Source: Streptomyces albidochromogenes
Lineage (GTDB): Bacteria > Actinomycetota > Actinomycetes > Streptomycetales > Streptomycetaceae
Reading direction: 5' to 3'
Assembly: GCF_005981925.1 (NCBI RefSeq)
Contig: NZ_VBVX01000011.1
Location: forward strand, 1-46,520
DNA length: 46,520 bases
The translations under genes were made by a program, and so were the position numbers. Shown here one piece after another: positions 33,692 to 42,986 of this stretch (positions are counted from its first letter, which is position 1; each line of letters starts with the position of its first letter). A model generated the notes under the pieces. The model was not told where the DNA came from. It worked only from the letters and a program-made list of their open reading frames with translations, and made no database searches.

Positions 33692-35422
33692 ATGAACGAC
33701 GTCGCCTATCCCGGTTCGGGGGACATCCCCGTGCCCGGGAACCTGACGCGCTCTGGCGCCCTGCTCGACGAAACGCTGGAAGGCATGCAGACGTCCGCCA
33801 TCGTGGTCGATCACGACGGCCTCATCGTCGCGGCCAACAGCGCAGCCCAGAGGTTGCTGGGCAGACGGGTCGAGGAGCTCATCGGTCAGGACTTCCATGA
33901 TCTGCTGCATCGGGACAGCCACGGGCACGCTGTGCCCCGCACTCGCTGCGAGATGAGGAAGGCGACTCTCACCGGAGACACCAGGCACGGTGACGCCGAG
34001 TGGTTCGCCTGCGGGGACGGCTCTCTCGTCGAGTTGTCCTGGCTGGTCACGCCCTACGTACCCGTCCCCGGGGTGTGGGGTGCGCTGACACTGCTGTACG
34101 AGCCGAAGCAGCAGCAGGTGCACCCCAGCGATGTCGGGTACTCCGCACCGCTGACGGAGCTGGATCGCCTGGCCCTGCTGGCGGAGACGACGACCCAGCT
34201 CACGTCCACCCTGGATGTGGACGAGGCACTGCACCGGCTGGCGGCCCTGACGGTGCCCCGGTTGGCGGACTGGGCGGTGCTCGACCTGCTCACCGAGCAC
34301 GGCGAGGTACGGCGTGTCCTGGTGATGGAGCACAAGGACGGGATCCTGGTCGAGCGGGACGACTTGCAGGGCCCGATGCCCCCAGTACCAGAAGAATCCC
34401 CGATGCCTCTGTCGCGGGCTCTGCGTGGCGCCGCGTCCTCCCTCGCGGGCCCCTCCACCTATCAGGGCCCGCCCGATTCGGGCATCGCGGTCGAGCAGCA
34501 GCGCCTGTTCACCGAGACGGGCATGCACTCCGCTGCCATCGCACCCATCCGGGGCCTGCGCGACGTGCTCGGCGCCCTGACCCTGGGCCGCTCACAGCGT
34601 CATGACGCCTTCACGCCCACCGACCTGCCGCTGCTGGAGGACCTCACCCGCCGGACAGGCCTGGCCCTGGACAACGCACGCTTGTACCAGCGCCAGCGCA
34701 AAGTCGCCGAAACCATGCAACGCCACCTGCTGCCCCAACTCCCCACCCTGCCCGGGCTGGAGATGACCGCGCGGTACCTGCCCGCTCCGGACGCCTCCGC
34801 CGTGGGTGGTGACTGGTACGACGCCTTCGCTCTGGCCGCCCACGCCCACGCCCTGGTCATCGGCGATGTCGTCGGACACGATCTCGATGCCGCAGCGGGT
34901 ATGGCCCAGATCCGCAACATGCTGCGTGCCTTCGCCTGGTCCCATCCGCAGTCCGCCCCCAGTGACGTCGTCAGACAGCTCGACGAGGCCGTGATGCACG
35001 TTGCCGAGGTGCCCATGGCCACCATGATCCTCGCCAGGCTGACACTCGGCGAGGACACACTGTGGCGGCTGCGCTGGACGAACGCCGGCCACCCGCCGCC
35101 CCTGCTCATCACCCACGACGGTCAGGCCCACTACCTCAACGAAGCTCACGGCATCCTGCTCGGAACCGGTGTCAACAGACCTCGCCCCGATGCCGTCACC
35201 ACACTGCCGCCCCGCGCCACGCTCCTGCTCTACACCGACGGACTCGTCGAGTCCCCGAAACACTCCATCGACCATGGGCTGAACCGGCTGCGCCGACACG
35301 CAGCCGCCCTCGCCCACCGCCCCCTCGACTCCTTCTGCGACTCCTTGCTCGACCAGGTCCGCCCCAACGACAACGACGACGACGTCGCCATGATCGCGCT
35401 GCGCACACCCCCTCTCACCTAG
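33692..35422 (+). CDS. PAS-GAF-SpoIIE (PP2C) serine phosphatase, intact active site
   Basis: The 576-residue cytoplasmic phosphatase has a PAS domain at residues about 25-130 (SAIVVDHDGLIVAANSAAQRL), a GAF domain at about 155-330 (beginning LALLAETTTQLTSTLDVDEA), and a PP2C/SpoIIE domain to the end. Metal-binding motifs are complete: AVGGDWYDAF, VIGDVVGHDLDAAAGMAQ, YTDGLVE, and a final DDDVAMIALR. It should dephosphorylate an anti-anti-sigma factor in a partner-switching pathway in response to a signal bound by PAS or GAF. Unlike the protein at 23934 it has no HATPase domain. The ATG at 33692 is fixed by a strong GAGGAGGGA. No sigma factor or antagonist is encoded nearby. Confidence 0.92.
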   Translation: MNDVAYPGSGDIPVPGNLTRSGALLDETLEGMQTSAIVVDHDGLIVAANSAAQRLLGRRVEELIGQDFHDLLHRDSHGHAVPRTRCEMRKATLTGDTRHGDAEWFACGDGSLVELSWLVTPYVPVPGVWGALTLLYEPKQQQVHPSDVGYSAPLTELDRLALLAETTTQLTSTLDVDEALHRLAALTVPRLADWAVLDLLTEHGEVRRVLVMEHKDGILVERDDLQGPMPPVPEESPMPLSRALRGAASSLAGPSTYQGPPDSGIAVEQQRLFTETGMHSAAIAPIRGLRDVLGALTLGRSQRHDAFTPTDLPLLEDLTRRTGLALDNARLYQRQRKVAETMQRHLLPQLPTLPGLEMTARYLPAPDASAVGGDWYDAFALAAHAHALVIGDVVGHDLDAAAGMAQIRNMLRAFAWSHPQSAPSDVVRQLDEAVMHVAEVPMATMILARLTLGEDTLWRLRWTNAGHPPPLLITHDGQAHYLNEAHGILLGTGVNRPRPDAVTTLPPRATLLLYTDGLVESPKHSIDHGLNRLRRHAAALAHRPLDSFCDSLLDQVRPNDNDDDVAMIALRTPPLT

Positions 35423-35525
35423 GAGGCGTCTGCCGAATGCTCACGGTCGGGCACGTAGCCACATGATGAGTGCGGCGAGGCAAAGCCGTTGATCCGGGGC
35501 ACGGCACGGGGCTGCCCGGTGGTGA

Positions 35526-36779
35526 TCACTCTTCGGACAGAGCCGATACTGACGGCCTTCCTTGACTGACCATGTCGAGCAGCAGTTTCGCGGCCACCGT
35601 CGTCCCGTCGGAGCGGATCGTGCCTGCCACGGCCTGCGCTCGCGCGCGGGTCTCGGGGGTCAGCGCCGTCCTGAGCGCGGCCGACAGAGAATCGGAGGTC
35701 GGGGTGGGACCGTCGTGTGCCACGCCGATGCCCAACTCGGCCACCCGACCTGCCCAGTAGGGCTGGTCCGCCATCTGGGGCACCACCACTTGCGGTGCGC
35801 CGGCCCGGGTGGCCGTCGTCGTGGTGCCCGCACCGCCGTGGTGCACGACGGCGGCCGTCCGGGGGAACAGCGCCTGCTGGTTGACCTCGCCGACGACGAA
35901 GCAGTCGTCCCGGTCGTCGGTCAGGGCGAGGCCGGCCCAGCCACTGGCCACGATCACGCGGCGCCCCTGCGCCCGGACCGCCTCGATGACCACGTGGGCG
36001 GCGTCCGCCGACCCGTGCAGGGGCATGCTGCCGAAGCCCACGTAGACCGGCGGCGTACCGGCTTCCAGGAACGCCACCAGCTCGGCCGGGAGCGGATTGG
36101 GGTCGGGGACGATCCACGCACCGGTCTGGACGATGTCGAAGCCCAGCGCCTCCTGCGCCGGATCGAGGACCGGGTCCGTCGCCAGCCACGGCCGGTCGCC
36201 GAAGACGTAGTCACGCACGTTCTCCACCGGCGGCAGCCCGAACGACGCCCGGTTCGAGTTGAGCGCGTCGCCGAACAGAGCGTTGATGCTCCGGGCGTCC
36301 AGATCCCACAGCACCCGGTTGTCGGTCACCTCCGACGGGAACGGCCGCCCCGGGTACGCCAGCGGCGGGCGCGCCGGCGACGGCAGGGTCAGCTGCTGGA
36401 AAGTGACGGAGACGGAAGGGATGCCCAGCTTCTCGGCCACCGACCGGGCTCCGGCCGCGGCCGGCATCGCGCCGGTGGCCAGCAGTACGTCGCACCCCTC
36501 GGCCGCCGCGGCGCCCGCCTCGAACTGGCTGGCGATGATCTCGGCTGCGCGCCGGGGCAGGGACGACGGCTGCGCCCCTGCCTTCATCAGAGCGCGGGCC
36601 GACGGGCCGACCGGCACCATCGGCACGCCGATCCCGGCCAACCGCTGGGCGAAGTCCTCGTCCGGCGGCGCGCACACCCGCACCTCCGCGCCAAGCGTTT
36701 TCAGTTCCACAGCGAGTCCCGCCAGCGGTTCGATGTCCCCGCGCGACCCGTACACCATCAACAACACACGCATTTCCAT
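35526..36779 (-). CDS. GT1/MGT-type glycosyltransferase
   Basis: The 417-residue enzyme starts MEMRVLLMVYGSRGDIEPLAGLAVELKTLG, the N-terminal nucleotide-fold signature of sterol- and antibiotic-type glycosyltransferases of family GT1/GT28. The donor-binding half contains PPVYVGFGSMP, VIVASGWAGLALTDD, and VVHHGGAGTTTTATRAGAPQVVVP near residue 315, matching UDP- or TDP-sugar binding in vancomycin GtfB-like proteins. It probably glycosylates a hydrophobic aglycone such as an antibiotic or lipid, either for self-protection or tailoring. No biosynthetic genes are adjacent. Starts at 36779 (MEMRV) and 36773 (MRV) are both possible, with only a weak ribosome site. Confidence 0.9.
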   Translation of the reverse strand: MEMRVLLMVYGSRGDIEPLAGLAVELKTLGAEVRVCAPPDEDFAQRLAGIGVPMVPVGPSARALMKAGAQPSSLPRRAAEIIASQFEAGAAAAEGCDVLLATGAMPAAAGARSVAEKLGIPSVSVTFQQLTLPSPARPPLAYPGRPFPSEVTDNRVLWDLDARSINALFGDALNSNRASFGLPPVENVRDYVFGDRPWLATDPVLDPAQEALGFDIVQTGAWIVPDPNPLPAELVAFLEAGTPPVYVGFGSMPLHGSADAAHVVIEAVRAQGRRVIVASGWAGLALTDDRDDCFVVGEVNQQALFPRTAAVVHHGGAGTTTTATRAGAPQVVVPQMADQPYWAGRVAELGIGVAHDGPTPTSDSLSAALRTALTPETRARAQAVAGTIRSDGTTVAAKLLLDMVSQGRPSVSALSEE

Positions 36780-37289
36780 GACTCATTTCTGTGAATGCCG
36801 GCCTCGGCCGACGATGGTGCGGTCCGCCACTCGGAAGGCACCCGGGGCGTACCTGGTGTGCGAAGCAGCGGCGGTCATCGTGTCCACGTCAGTTCGCGGG
36901 CGCCCTCGGCGCCGGGTAAGTCGTCAACGGGACCCTCAGCTCTGCTCGTTGGCTCAAGGCAGCACCTTCGAGAAGGTGCCGGTACCAATGCCGGAGTCGA
37001 AGGTTCCCATGGCGGGCGGGGGCCACGGGAGACGACGTACTGCCTGAGGGCGGCGAACGGGCTGGTCTCCGGCTTCCAGCCCGGCTCACAGGTCGCGCGG
37101 CCCGTGATCACTGTATCGAACCGCTGGGTGGCCGGTCCGCGATGCCCAGCGGCTCCCGGGCGTCGTACTGGTCGTCAGGGTCGGCGATGAAGCTGACCAG
37201 GGGGCTCAGTTTCAAGACGGCCGCTGAAATCGTGCTTGTACGTGGACCGAGTCCTGTCGGACCCGATGGTGTTGTCGGACGGTCTCCGC
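36780..37289. other. Intergenic region with a possible gene-tail fragment
   Basis: No intact gene is supported. On the minus strand about 37108-37200 is coding-like (LVSFIADPDDQYDAREPLGI) and ends at a TGA, but no start or homologue is evident, so it may be the remains of a gene end. The rest shows nothing recognisable. Confidence 0.3.
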
Positions 37290-38093
37290 TCACGCGCCGA
37301 TCGCAGCGGGGAGTTCGATGAACTCGGTCACCAGCTTGGTGAAGGCGTCCTGCTGCTCGATGAACATGACGTGACCCGCGTCGATCTCCGCGTAGGAGCT
37401 GTCCCTGATCGCGGCATGGAGGGCGCGGCTGTGCTCGACCGGGACCGTGATGTCCTGGGTGCCTCCGATCACGAGGGTGGGTGCCTCGATGAGGGCCAGC
37501 AGAGGCCGGATGTCCACCCGCAGGTCGTACGCGATGTGGCTCAGAGTGCCCTGCGTGGGCGGCATGTTGGTGATGAGCTCCTCGAACTGGGCGCGTCCGA
37601 TGGAGTTGAGGAACCCGCGACTGAAGCCGGTCGTCGCCACCGCCCGGCCGAAGGAGGCCGGGTCGGAGGTGCCGAGATCCTGCCAGAGAGTGAAGAGGCT
37701 GCGCACGTATGCGTCGCTGTCGGTGTGGGCCCAGCCGGCGACGAGGACCAGTCGCCGCACCAGGTCCGGCCGGAGTGCGGCGACAGTGGCGGCGACGGTG
37801 GCGCCCATGGAGAAGCCCAGCAGATCGACCGGCCCGTCCGCCGCGTCCTCGATGACGGCGATGACCTGTGCGGCGAGTCCTTCGGCGGTGAGCGGGGCGC
37901 CGTCGTCGACGGTTGCCTCGGTGCCGGACAGGTCGGGGGTGATCACCGTGTGGCGGGAGGTGAACCGGGGTATGGTCTGCCCCCAGTTGACGGCGGCGCC
38001 TGCCGATCCGGTGCCGTGAACCAGGACCAGGGTGGGGCCCGCGCCGGTCTTCTCGTAGTGGACCTGTGCGCCGCTGACGGTGACGGTGGCCAT
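37290..38093 (-). CDS. Alpha/beta hydrolase
   Basis: The 267-residue hydrolase has a complete catalytic apparatus: the oxyanion-hole strand LVLVHGTGSAG, the nucleophile elbow GFSMGA (Ser near residue 93), Asp in IGGTQDITVP, and His in DAGHVMFIEQQ. It resembles haloperoxidase- or lactone-hydrolase-like members, but the substrate cannot be told. The ATG at 38093 (MATVTVSGAQVHYEKTG) is preceded by GGGAGC. The gene is divergent from an XRE/MmyB-type regulator across 162 bases, a pairing common in Streptomyces where the regulator controls the neighbouring oxidoreductase or hydrolase. Here that regulator carries a frameshift, so expression may be altered. Confidence 0.9.
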   Translation of the reverse strand: MATVTVSGAQVHYEKTGAGPTLVLVHGTGSAGAAVNWGQTIPRFTSRHTVITPDLSGTEATVDDGAPLTAEGLAAQVIAVIEDAADGPVDLLGFSMGATVAATVAALRPDLVRRLVLVAGWAHTDSDAYVRSLFTLWQDLGTSDPASFGRAVATTGFSRGFLNSIGRAQFEELITNMPPTQGTLSHIAYDLRVDIRPLLALIEAPTLVIGGTQDITVPVEHSRALHAAIRDSSYAEIDAGHVMFIEQQDAFTKLVTEFIELPAAIGA

Positions 38094-38255
38094 GGCATGC
38101 TCCCTGCTCGTGTGCTTGTGCCGTGTGATGGACCGGGGCGTTCCTGCTCCGGCTCGACCCACACTGCCGCCACCGCGCAAGGGCCGGGAGAGCCGTACCG
38201 ACCCTGGGATCGGCAGTCCCTGGTTGGGGCCCGGACCGTCCGGCATGATGACCGC

Positions 38256-39108
38256 ATGAAGATCGACCGTGAGGCACTCGCCGATTTCCTCCGTCGCTCC
38301 CGCGAACGGCTGAGCCCGCAGGACGTCGGCCTGCCCATCGGCCCCCGGCGACGCACGCCGGGTCTGCGCCGCGAGGAGGTCGCCCAGCTCACGGGCATGT
38401 CGGCCGACTACTACATCCGCCTTGAACAGGCCCGCGGCCCGCAGCCCTTCGCCGGAGATGCTGGCCGCTCTGGCCCGCGCCCTGCGCCTGTCCGACGACG
38501 AACGGGACCACCTCCATCTCCTGGCCGGCCGGCGCCCACCCGCCGCCGGCAGCTCGGGCGACCACGTCAGCCCGGGGGTGCTGCACCTGCTGGACCAGTT
38601 GCCGGCCACGCCAGTCCAGGTGCTCAGCGACCTTGGCGACGTCCTGGCCCAGAACGCGCTGGCCGAGGCGCTGCTGGGCGGGGTGTGCTCGGTGTCGGAG
38701 CACGGACGCAACGTGGTCTGGCGCTGGTTCGCCGACCCCGCGCAGCGCACCGCGTACCCGCCGGAGGAGCACGCGTACTACAGCCGGTTGCACGTGGCGG
38801 ACCTGCGGGCGGCCGTGGGCCGACGCGCCGGGGACCCTGCCGCGACCCGCCTGGTGGAGCGGCTGAAAGAGGTCAGCGAGGAGTTCACCGCCCTGTGGGA
38901 GCTGCATGAGGTCGCTGTACGCCGGGCCTCGCGCATGCGCGTCCTGCACCCGCTGATCGGCCCGGTCGACCTGGACTGCCAGGTGCTGCTCGCCCCGGCG
39001 GGAGACCAGCGCGTGGTCCTGTGCACCCCGCCCGCCGGAAGCGACACCGCCGAACGCCTCGCCCTCCTCGCGGTCGTGGGGACCGGCCAGTTCACCGTGT
39101 CCGGCTGA
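38256..39108 (+). pseudogene. XRE-family helix-turn-helix regulator with MmyB-like ligand domain, frameshifted
   Basis: Residues 1-65 (start ATG 38256, MKIDREALADFLRRSRERLS) form the HTH region typical of this family, with GLPIGPRRRTPGLRREEVAQ and MSADYYIRLEQARGPQP. The frame then goes astray and coding resumes one frame over with SPEMLAALARALRLSDDERD. The MmyB-like ligand-binding domain follows (QVLSDLGDVLAQNALAEALLG to the C-terminus FTVSG). One extra T in CCCTTCG near 38452 explains it, and removal would restore about 283 residues. Such regulators usually repress a divergent gene, here the alpha/beta hydrolase. It could be a pseudogene or a sequencing error. Confidence 0.85.
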
Positions 39109-39636
39109 GGGGCGACCTGCCGGGCGCAGGGCATGTCCCGGGCGGTACGCCCTTCCGACTCCTGCCGCGGAGTGGGCCGGACGACGCTGTCCCCGCTCGT
39201 TTTCTGGCGCCCGTTCGCGCGCCCTGCCGGTAGGGCAAGTACGTGCCTGACTGCTCGCGCACGTGCGGATCGGTCCGCGCCGGCCTTCCGAGAGGCCGCC
39301 GGAATCGTGGCGCAGGCAGATTCCACTGTGTCGGCGCCCGTGTAGCCAACACCCTCCGCGGCGTGGCCTGCGCACCCTGGCCGCGCCCCCGGGCCGCCGC
39401 GTTCACCCAGGCCCGGGCTGGCAGCCGCCTTGCCGATGCCGGCACGGAGAGCGAGCCTGTCGCGGGAGGCCAGGGTGTCGAGTGGGTGGTGCGAGGCCGG
39501 TCCGCGGCCGGGTCACGCCGACGTCCAGGGCTCGCGGCTGCCTGGGCGGCCGCGGCCGGTGGCCGCCGATGAGCTGCCAACCCTGTTCGCCGAGGTGACT
39601 TCCGCCTTCGGCCACCCCGGCCCGGTCGCTTGACCG
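39109..39636. other. Intergenic region, no intact gene
   Basis: The 528 bases lie between the XRE regulator and a convergent phospholipase-D-like gene. Short plus-strand frames at about 39240-39345 (FREAAGIVAQADSTVSAPV) and 39570-39633 (ADELPTLFAEVTSAFG) look weakly coding and both end at stops. They may be fragments of one or two lost genes. I recognise no family and no clear terminator. Confidence 0.3.
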
Positions 39637-40953
39637 CTACGGCTGTGTGTTCTGCGCATCGGCGACCGCACGCTGGGAGCGGAAGTTCTCCCGGTAGGCG
39701 TCGTACACCGAGGCAGTGGGGTGCCCAGCATCCGTGGAGTCGTCCCACTTCAGGAGCGCCTCGTCGTTACCGATCAGGGCAGACTTCGTGTAGGGGTGGC
39801 TGCCGGTGAAGACCATCTTCTGGTTGTTCTTGCCCTTGTACGTGCCCTCGACGAGAAGGTACTTGGTGTGGGTGGCGGTGTGCGTACCGCCCGCCTCGTC
39901 GTCCAACTTGTGCTGTGCGATACCGCCGTACCGGGTGGGCGTGTTGAGGATCTGCTCGACCGAGCCGTCGAGCTCGCGGTACACGATGTCCACGTAGCAG
40001 CCGGCATCGTCCAGCTCCCACAACTTCCGCGCGACCTCAGGACGGGTGATGCCGTGCATCGCGACGCGAATCACGGTGCGGCCGTCGGTGGTTCCGTGGC
40101 CGGTGTCGTTGCCGTGGCAGGCCGGCTTGCCGTCAACCGGGTCGTCCACCGTGCTGAGGATGTTGACGATGACGTCCGTCGTCGCCCGGGGAAAGAAGTA
40201 GGCCTTGGCGCGGCCCGCCTGGGTGTCCATCAGCACATCCGACACCTGCTTGGACGGGTCCGCCTGCGCCTCGGCCTGACGCTTGAAGTAGGCGGCGTAG
40301 GCGCCGTACAGGGCTTGGTTGTCGACCACCGTCAGGGCGTCGTTCCAGGACTTCCGCCGGTCCCAGGTGGTCATGTTCGCGGAGGACTGCACGACGACGT
40401 TGTCCACCGGCACGGTGGCGGTGGCGCTGCCCGTGGTCCTGGAGAACAGGTAGAACTTGTTGTGGTTGACGCTGGGCCAGCCGTCCGCCGGGTTCGGGTC
40501 CTTCGCCAGGCATGCCTGCTTGTCGGCGCACAGCCGCACCCAGGAGTCGCCCGAGCCGGCCGGCTTCTTCGCGAGTCCGGCGGCGAGCAGGTCGTACGTC
40601 GGACCGCCCTCCCAGTGCCGGCGGGTCTCACTGTCGAGAATCACCTGAACGTTCACCCCGCGCAGGTGCGCCGCGTTCAGCCGCTCCACCACCCATTTGG
40701 AGCCGAACACGTACGTGGAGATGATGATGTCGGACCCGGGCACCGCGCCGTCGATGAGCCGGGCGAGGTGCGTGGGTATCGCGTCGGTCCGTGCGGAGTC
40801 GGGGCTGGTGGGGTCGTTGAACAGGGCACCGGTCGTCACCGCAGGGGCGGACGTGCCGCCGTCCGCGAGAGCGGGTACCGGGGCTGTGGCGCCGAGGAGG
40901 GCGAGGGTGGTTGCGGTCGTGGTCGCCGCCCGGGCGAGATTGATCTTCGTCAC
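39637..40953 (-). CDS. Secreted phospholipase D-like protein
   Basis: The 438-residue exported protein has a signal peptide, MTKINLARAATTTATTLALLG, ending near PVPALAD. Two PLD-type half-sites are visible: VNHNKFYLFSR near residue 163 and THTKYLLVEG near residue 362, each giving the HxK part of the HKD motif. They are followed by SSANMT and FTGSHPYTK, the usual companions. The domain may cleave phospholipids or nucleic acid; within the PLD superfamily the substrate cannot be told from sequence alone. The GTG at 40953 is chosen for the natural signal peptide and AAGG upstream; an ATG at 40983 would add ten residues. Confidence 0.88.
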   Translation of the reverse strand: MTKINLARAATTTATTLALLGATAPVPALADGGTSAPAVTTGALFNDPTSPDSARTDAIPTHLARLIDGAVPGSDIIISTYVFGSKWVVERLNAAHLRGVNVQVILDSETRRHWEGGPTYDLLAAGLAKKPAGSGDSWVRLCADKQACLAKDPNPADGWPSVNHNKFYLFSRTTGSATATVPVDNVVVQSSANMTTWDRRKSWNDALTVVDNQALYGAYAAYFKRQAEAQADPSKQVSDVLMDTQAGRAKAYFFPRATTDVIVNILSTVDDPVDGKPACHGNDTGHGTTDGRTVIRVAMHGITRPEVARKLWELDDAGCYVDIVYRELDGSVEQILNTPTRYGGIAQHKLDDEAGGTHTATHTKYLLVEGTYKGKNNQKMVFTGSHPYTKSALIGNDEALLKWDDSTDAGHPTASVYDAYRENFRSQRAVADAQNTQP

Positions 40954-41522
40954 GAACGGTGACCTTACCCAGTCATGGCTCATGGACCGCCACCGACCCT
41001 GAGACCCCTGTGGTGTACGGGGTGACCGGGGGAACCAAGTCATCGCCTCCGCGATCCTGGCCGGCCTTGCGGCCAACTGTATTGACCGGCTTGCTGATGC
41101 GACGGAGCACAGCCACGAGCCGACCGCCATGCGGACCGACCCACCGGTGCCCCAGCCCACCGGGCCGGCTCGGTCGTCACCAGGTCGAGGCGCTTCTCGG
41201 GGCGGCGGGTAGGCGGCAAGACGTACGAGTCCCTCTGTCGGCAGAACTCGCTCTCGCACACGCCGTCGTGCCCCCGATCCGCCCTCGCTGTCCGTTCGTT
41301 GGGCAGTACGCCGGTTGGACGCACTGACCCACTCCCCCTGGGCCTTCGCCAACAGCTGTGCGGCGCAGGCTGCTCCACCACGCACACGAAGGCGCACTCG
41401 ACGTGGGCGGAGGCAGGCACAACGGACTGCGCCGATGCACCTCAAGGGGTGTGCCCAGCCTGCGTCGACCGCAGCACGGACTCGGTACGCGCGCAGTTGC
41501 GAGGGCGGGCCGGCCGGTTCGT
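40954..41522. other. Intergenic region with a doubtful acetyltransferase-like tail
   Basis: No intact gene is supported. A plus-strand frame ending at 41327 contains IRPRCPFVGQYAGWTH, which resembles the C-terminal end of small GNAT acetyltransferases (RPxCPFVxxYI). Upstream the frame has no start and poor coding character. The PLD promoter should lie just above 40953. The rest is unremarkable. Confidence 0.3.
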
Positions 41523-42173
41523 TCAGGGGGTGAAGACCTGGTCCAGGGTGTCGATCTCCGCGCCCGGGCCGAGGTGGTAGCGGAACACGAGCCCCTGGTC
41601 GGGGTGGGAGACGAGCCAGTCGATCAGCTGCTGGAGAGTGACTTTCTCGTTCTCGGTGCTCTCGACGATCGGGGTGACGGCCGTGATCTTCGCGTCCTCC
41701 GCGATAGGGATGAAAGTCTCCACACCGACTGTCTCGAAGGGTGCGCCGTCTGTGTCGGGCGCACCGCAGCCCCAGTTGCCGTGCTTGACGATGAGGCTGT
41801 GGAAGCCGCCCTCGGGGGTGTAGCGGTAGACGGCGATCTCGTCCGGCGAGATGGGCATCTTGTGGTCGCAGGTGCTCGTGGTGCTCGGCGCAGGCGGCTT
41901 GGGCTTCTCCACAGCCCGCATGGTTGCTGAGCCCCCGGCCAGCGTGGGCTTGGCGGCCTTGGAGGGTTTCGCGGCCGGCGCGGTGCCCGGGGCGGCAGCG
42001 CTCGCTCCCGGGGCGGGGGTGACAGGAGTGGCCGAGGCGGAAGGCGTCCCGTCGTCGACGCTCGGCGCGGCGCCGTCCTTCGCCTTGCATCCGGTCAGGG
42101 CCAGGGCCGCGCAGAGGATCAGCACAGCCAGCGACCGTCTGAGGGCCTCGGGGGTTCCGCCGCCTCCGCGCAT
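41523..42173 (-). CDS. Exported lipoprotein of unknown function
   Basis: The 216-residue protein has an N-terminal signal sequence, SLAVLILCAALALTGC, whose lipobox LTGC places the lipid-modified Cys near residue 28. A long Ala/Pro/Ser/Thr-rich linker to about residue 105 would hold the domain away from the membrane. The C-terminal domain (CDHKMPISPDEIAVYRYTPE, LIVKHGNWGCGAPDTDG, LQQLIDWLVSHPDQGLVF) is compact with two or three Cys residues. I do not recognise it. The ATG at 42173 has AAGGAG at good distance. It lies upstream of the phospholipase-D-like gene on the same strand, separated by 569 bases. Confidence 0.8.
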   Translation of the reverse strand: MRGGGGTPEALRRSLAVLILCAALALTGCKAKDGAAPSVDDGTPSASATPVTPAPGASAAAPGTAPAAKPSKAAKPTLAGGSATMRAVEKPKPPAPSTTSTCDHKMPISPDEIAVYRYTPEGGFHSLIVKHGNWGCGAPDTDGAPFETVGVETFIPIAEDAKITAVTPIVESTENEKVTLQQLIDWLVSHPDQGLVFRYHLGPGAEIDTLDQVFTP

Positions 42174-42885
42174 GGTCCTATCTCCTTTTGACAAGGCACC
42201 GCTCACCGGCCGCCGTTGGTGTCTGGCGTCAACGTAGCGCGGGCCGGTACCGAAGGTCAGTGGCCGGATCTCGTTCGTCACCAGGCCGGGATCAGGCTGT
42301 TGCCTGATACGGAGAATGGGTCCGCGACCGTCCACGGAGTGGCGGTGACCTCCCCGGCAGATGGCGTGCCCATCAGGCAGCGGTCCAACTCCCTGCAGCT
42401 CGCCTGCGTTAACGGGTGACAGTCATCTCAGCCGACGGCCTGTTCGTAGGGGGACGCGCAGCGGTCGTAGCCGCGTCGATCCGACTTCATCGCCGGACGA
42501 TGCCGTCCACCTGCGGCATGCGGCACGCAGGGGGCCGTGCGGTCAGCCGCCGATGCGTACCGGGAGGTCCTGCGGAGACTTCACCGCGCGGCAGACGCAG
42601 GCGCTCGGGAAGGTTGGCGGCCGCGCGGGTGAGCGTCTTGAACAACAACGGCGATGCTCTGGCACACCTTGTAACAGTCGCCACCGGAAAGCTGGTACCG
42701 CCCACAGGCCCGGTGCTTGCCGTGCAGACCGTCCGCGGGGCTGGGGCCCTCGAGCGCAGTGACCCTGTCTGCCGTACGTGACCGATCGCGGGTGCTGCGG
42801 CGCTCACAGGGCCCACCTCGATCGAGCCGCTACCCGGCGCGACTGCGTGCCCAACTCGGCATGGCTGTTGCGCTCGCCTATGGGA
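42174..42885. other. 712-bp intergenic region, no gene recognised
   Basis: No frame on either strand has consistent coding bias, a ribosome site or a recognisable domain. The left end must contain the promoter of the lipoprotein gene. The right end borders a cold-shock gene remnant, so part of this region may be the scar of a rearrangement. Confidence 0.35.
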
Positions 42886-42942
42886 TCAAACCGACGTGAT
42901 GTCCTCCGCCTGCGGGCCCTTCTGGCCCCGAGTGATGTGAGC
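42886..42942 (-). pseudogene. C-terminal remnant of a CspA-family cold-shock protein
   Basis: Eighteen codons on the minus strand read AHITRGQKGPQAEDITSV and then stop. This matches the end of actinobacterial cold-shock proteins, which finish with a V/ITQGQKGPQAExIxx sequence. The RNA-binding motifs (KWFNAEKGFGFI, VFVHYS) that should precede it are absent. The fragment lies 44 bases past the stop of the alpha/beta hydrolase gene on the same strand. It indicates a deletion or recombination that removed most of a csp gene. Confidence 0.65.
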
Positions 42943-42986
42943 GGTCCTCGTCCTCGCCGGCACGCTCACCTGTCGCGGGGAGCTCG

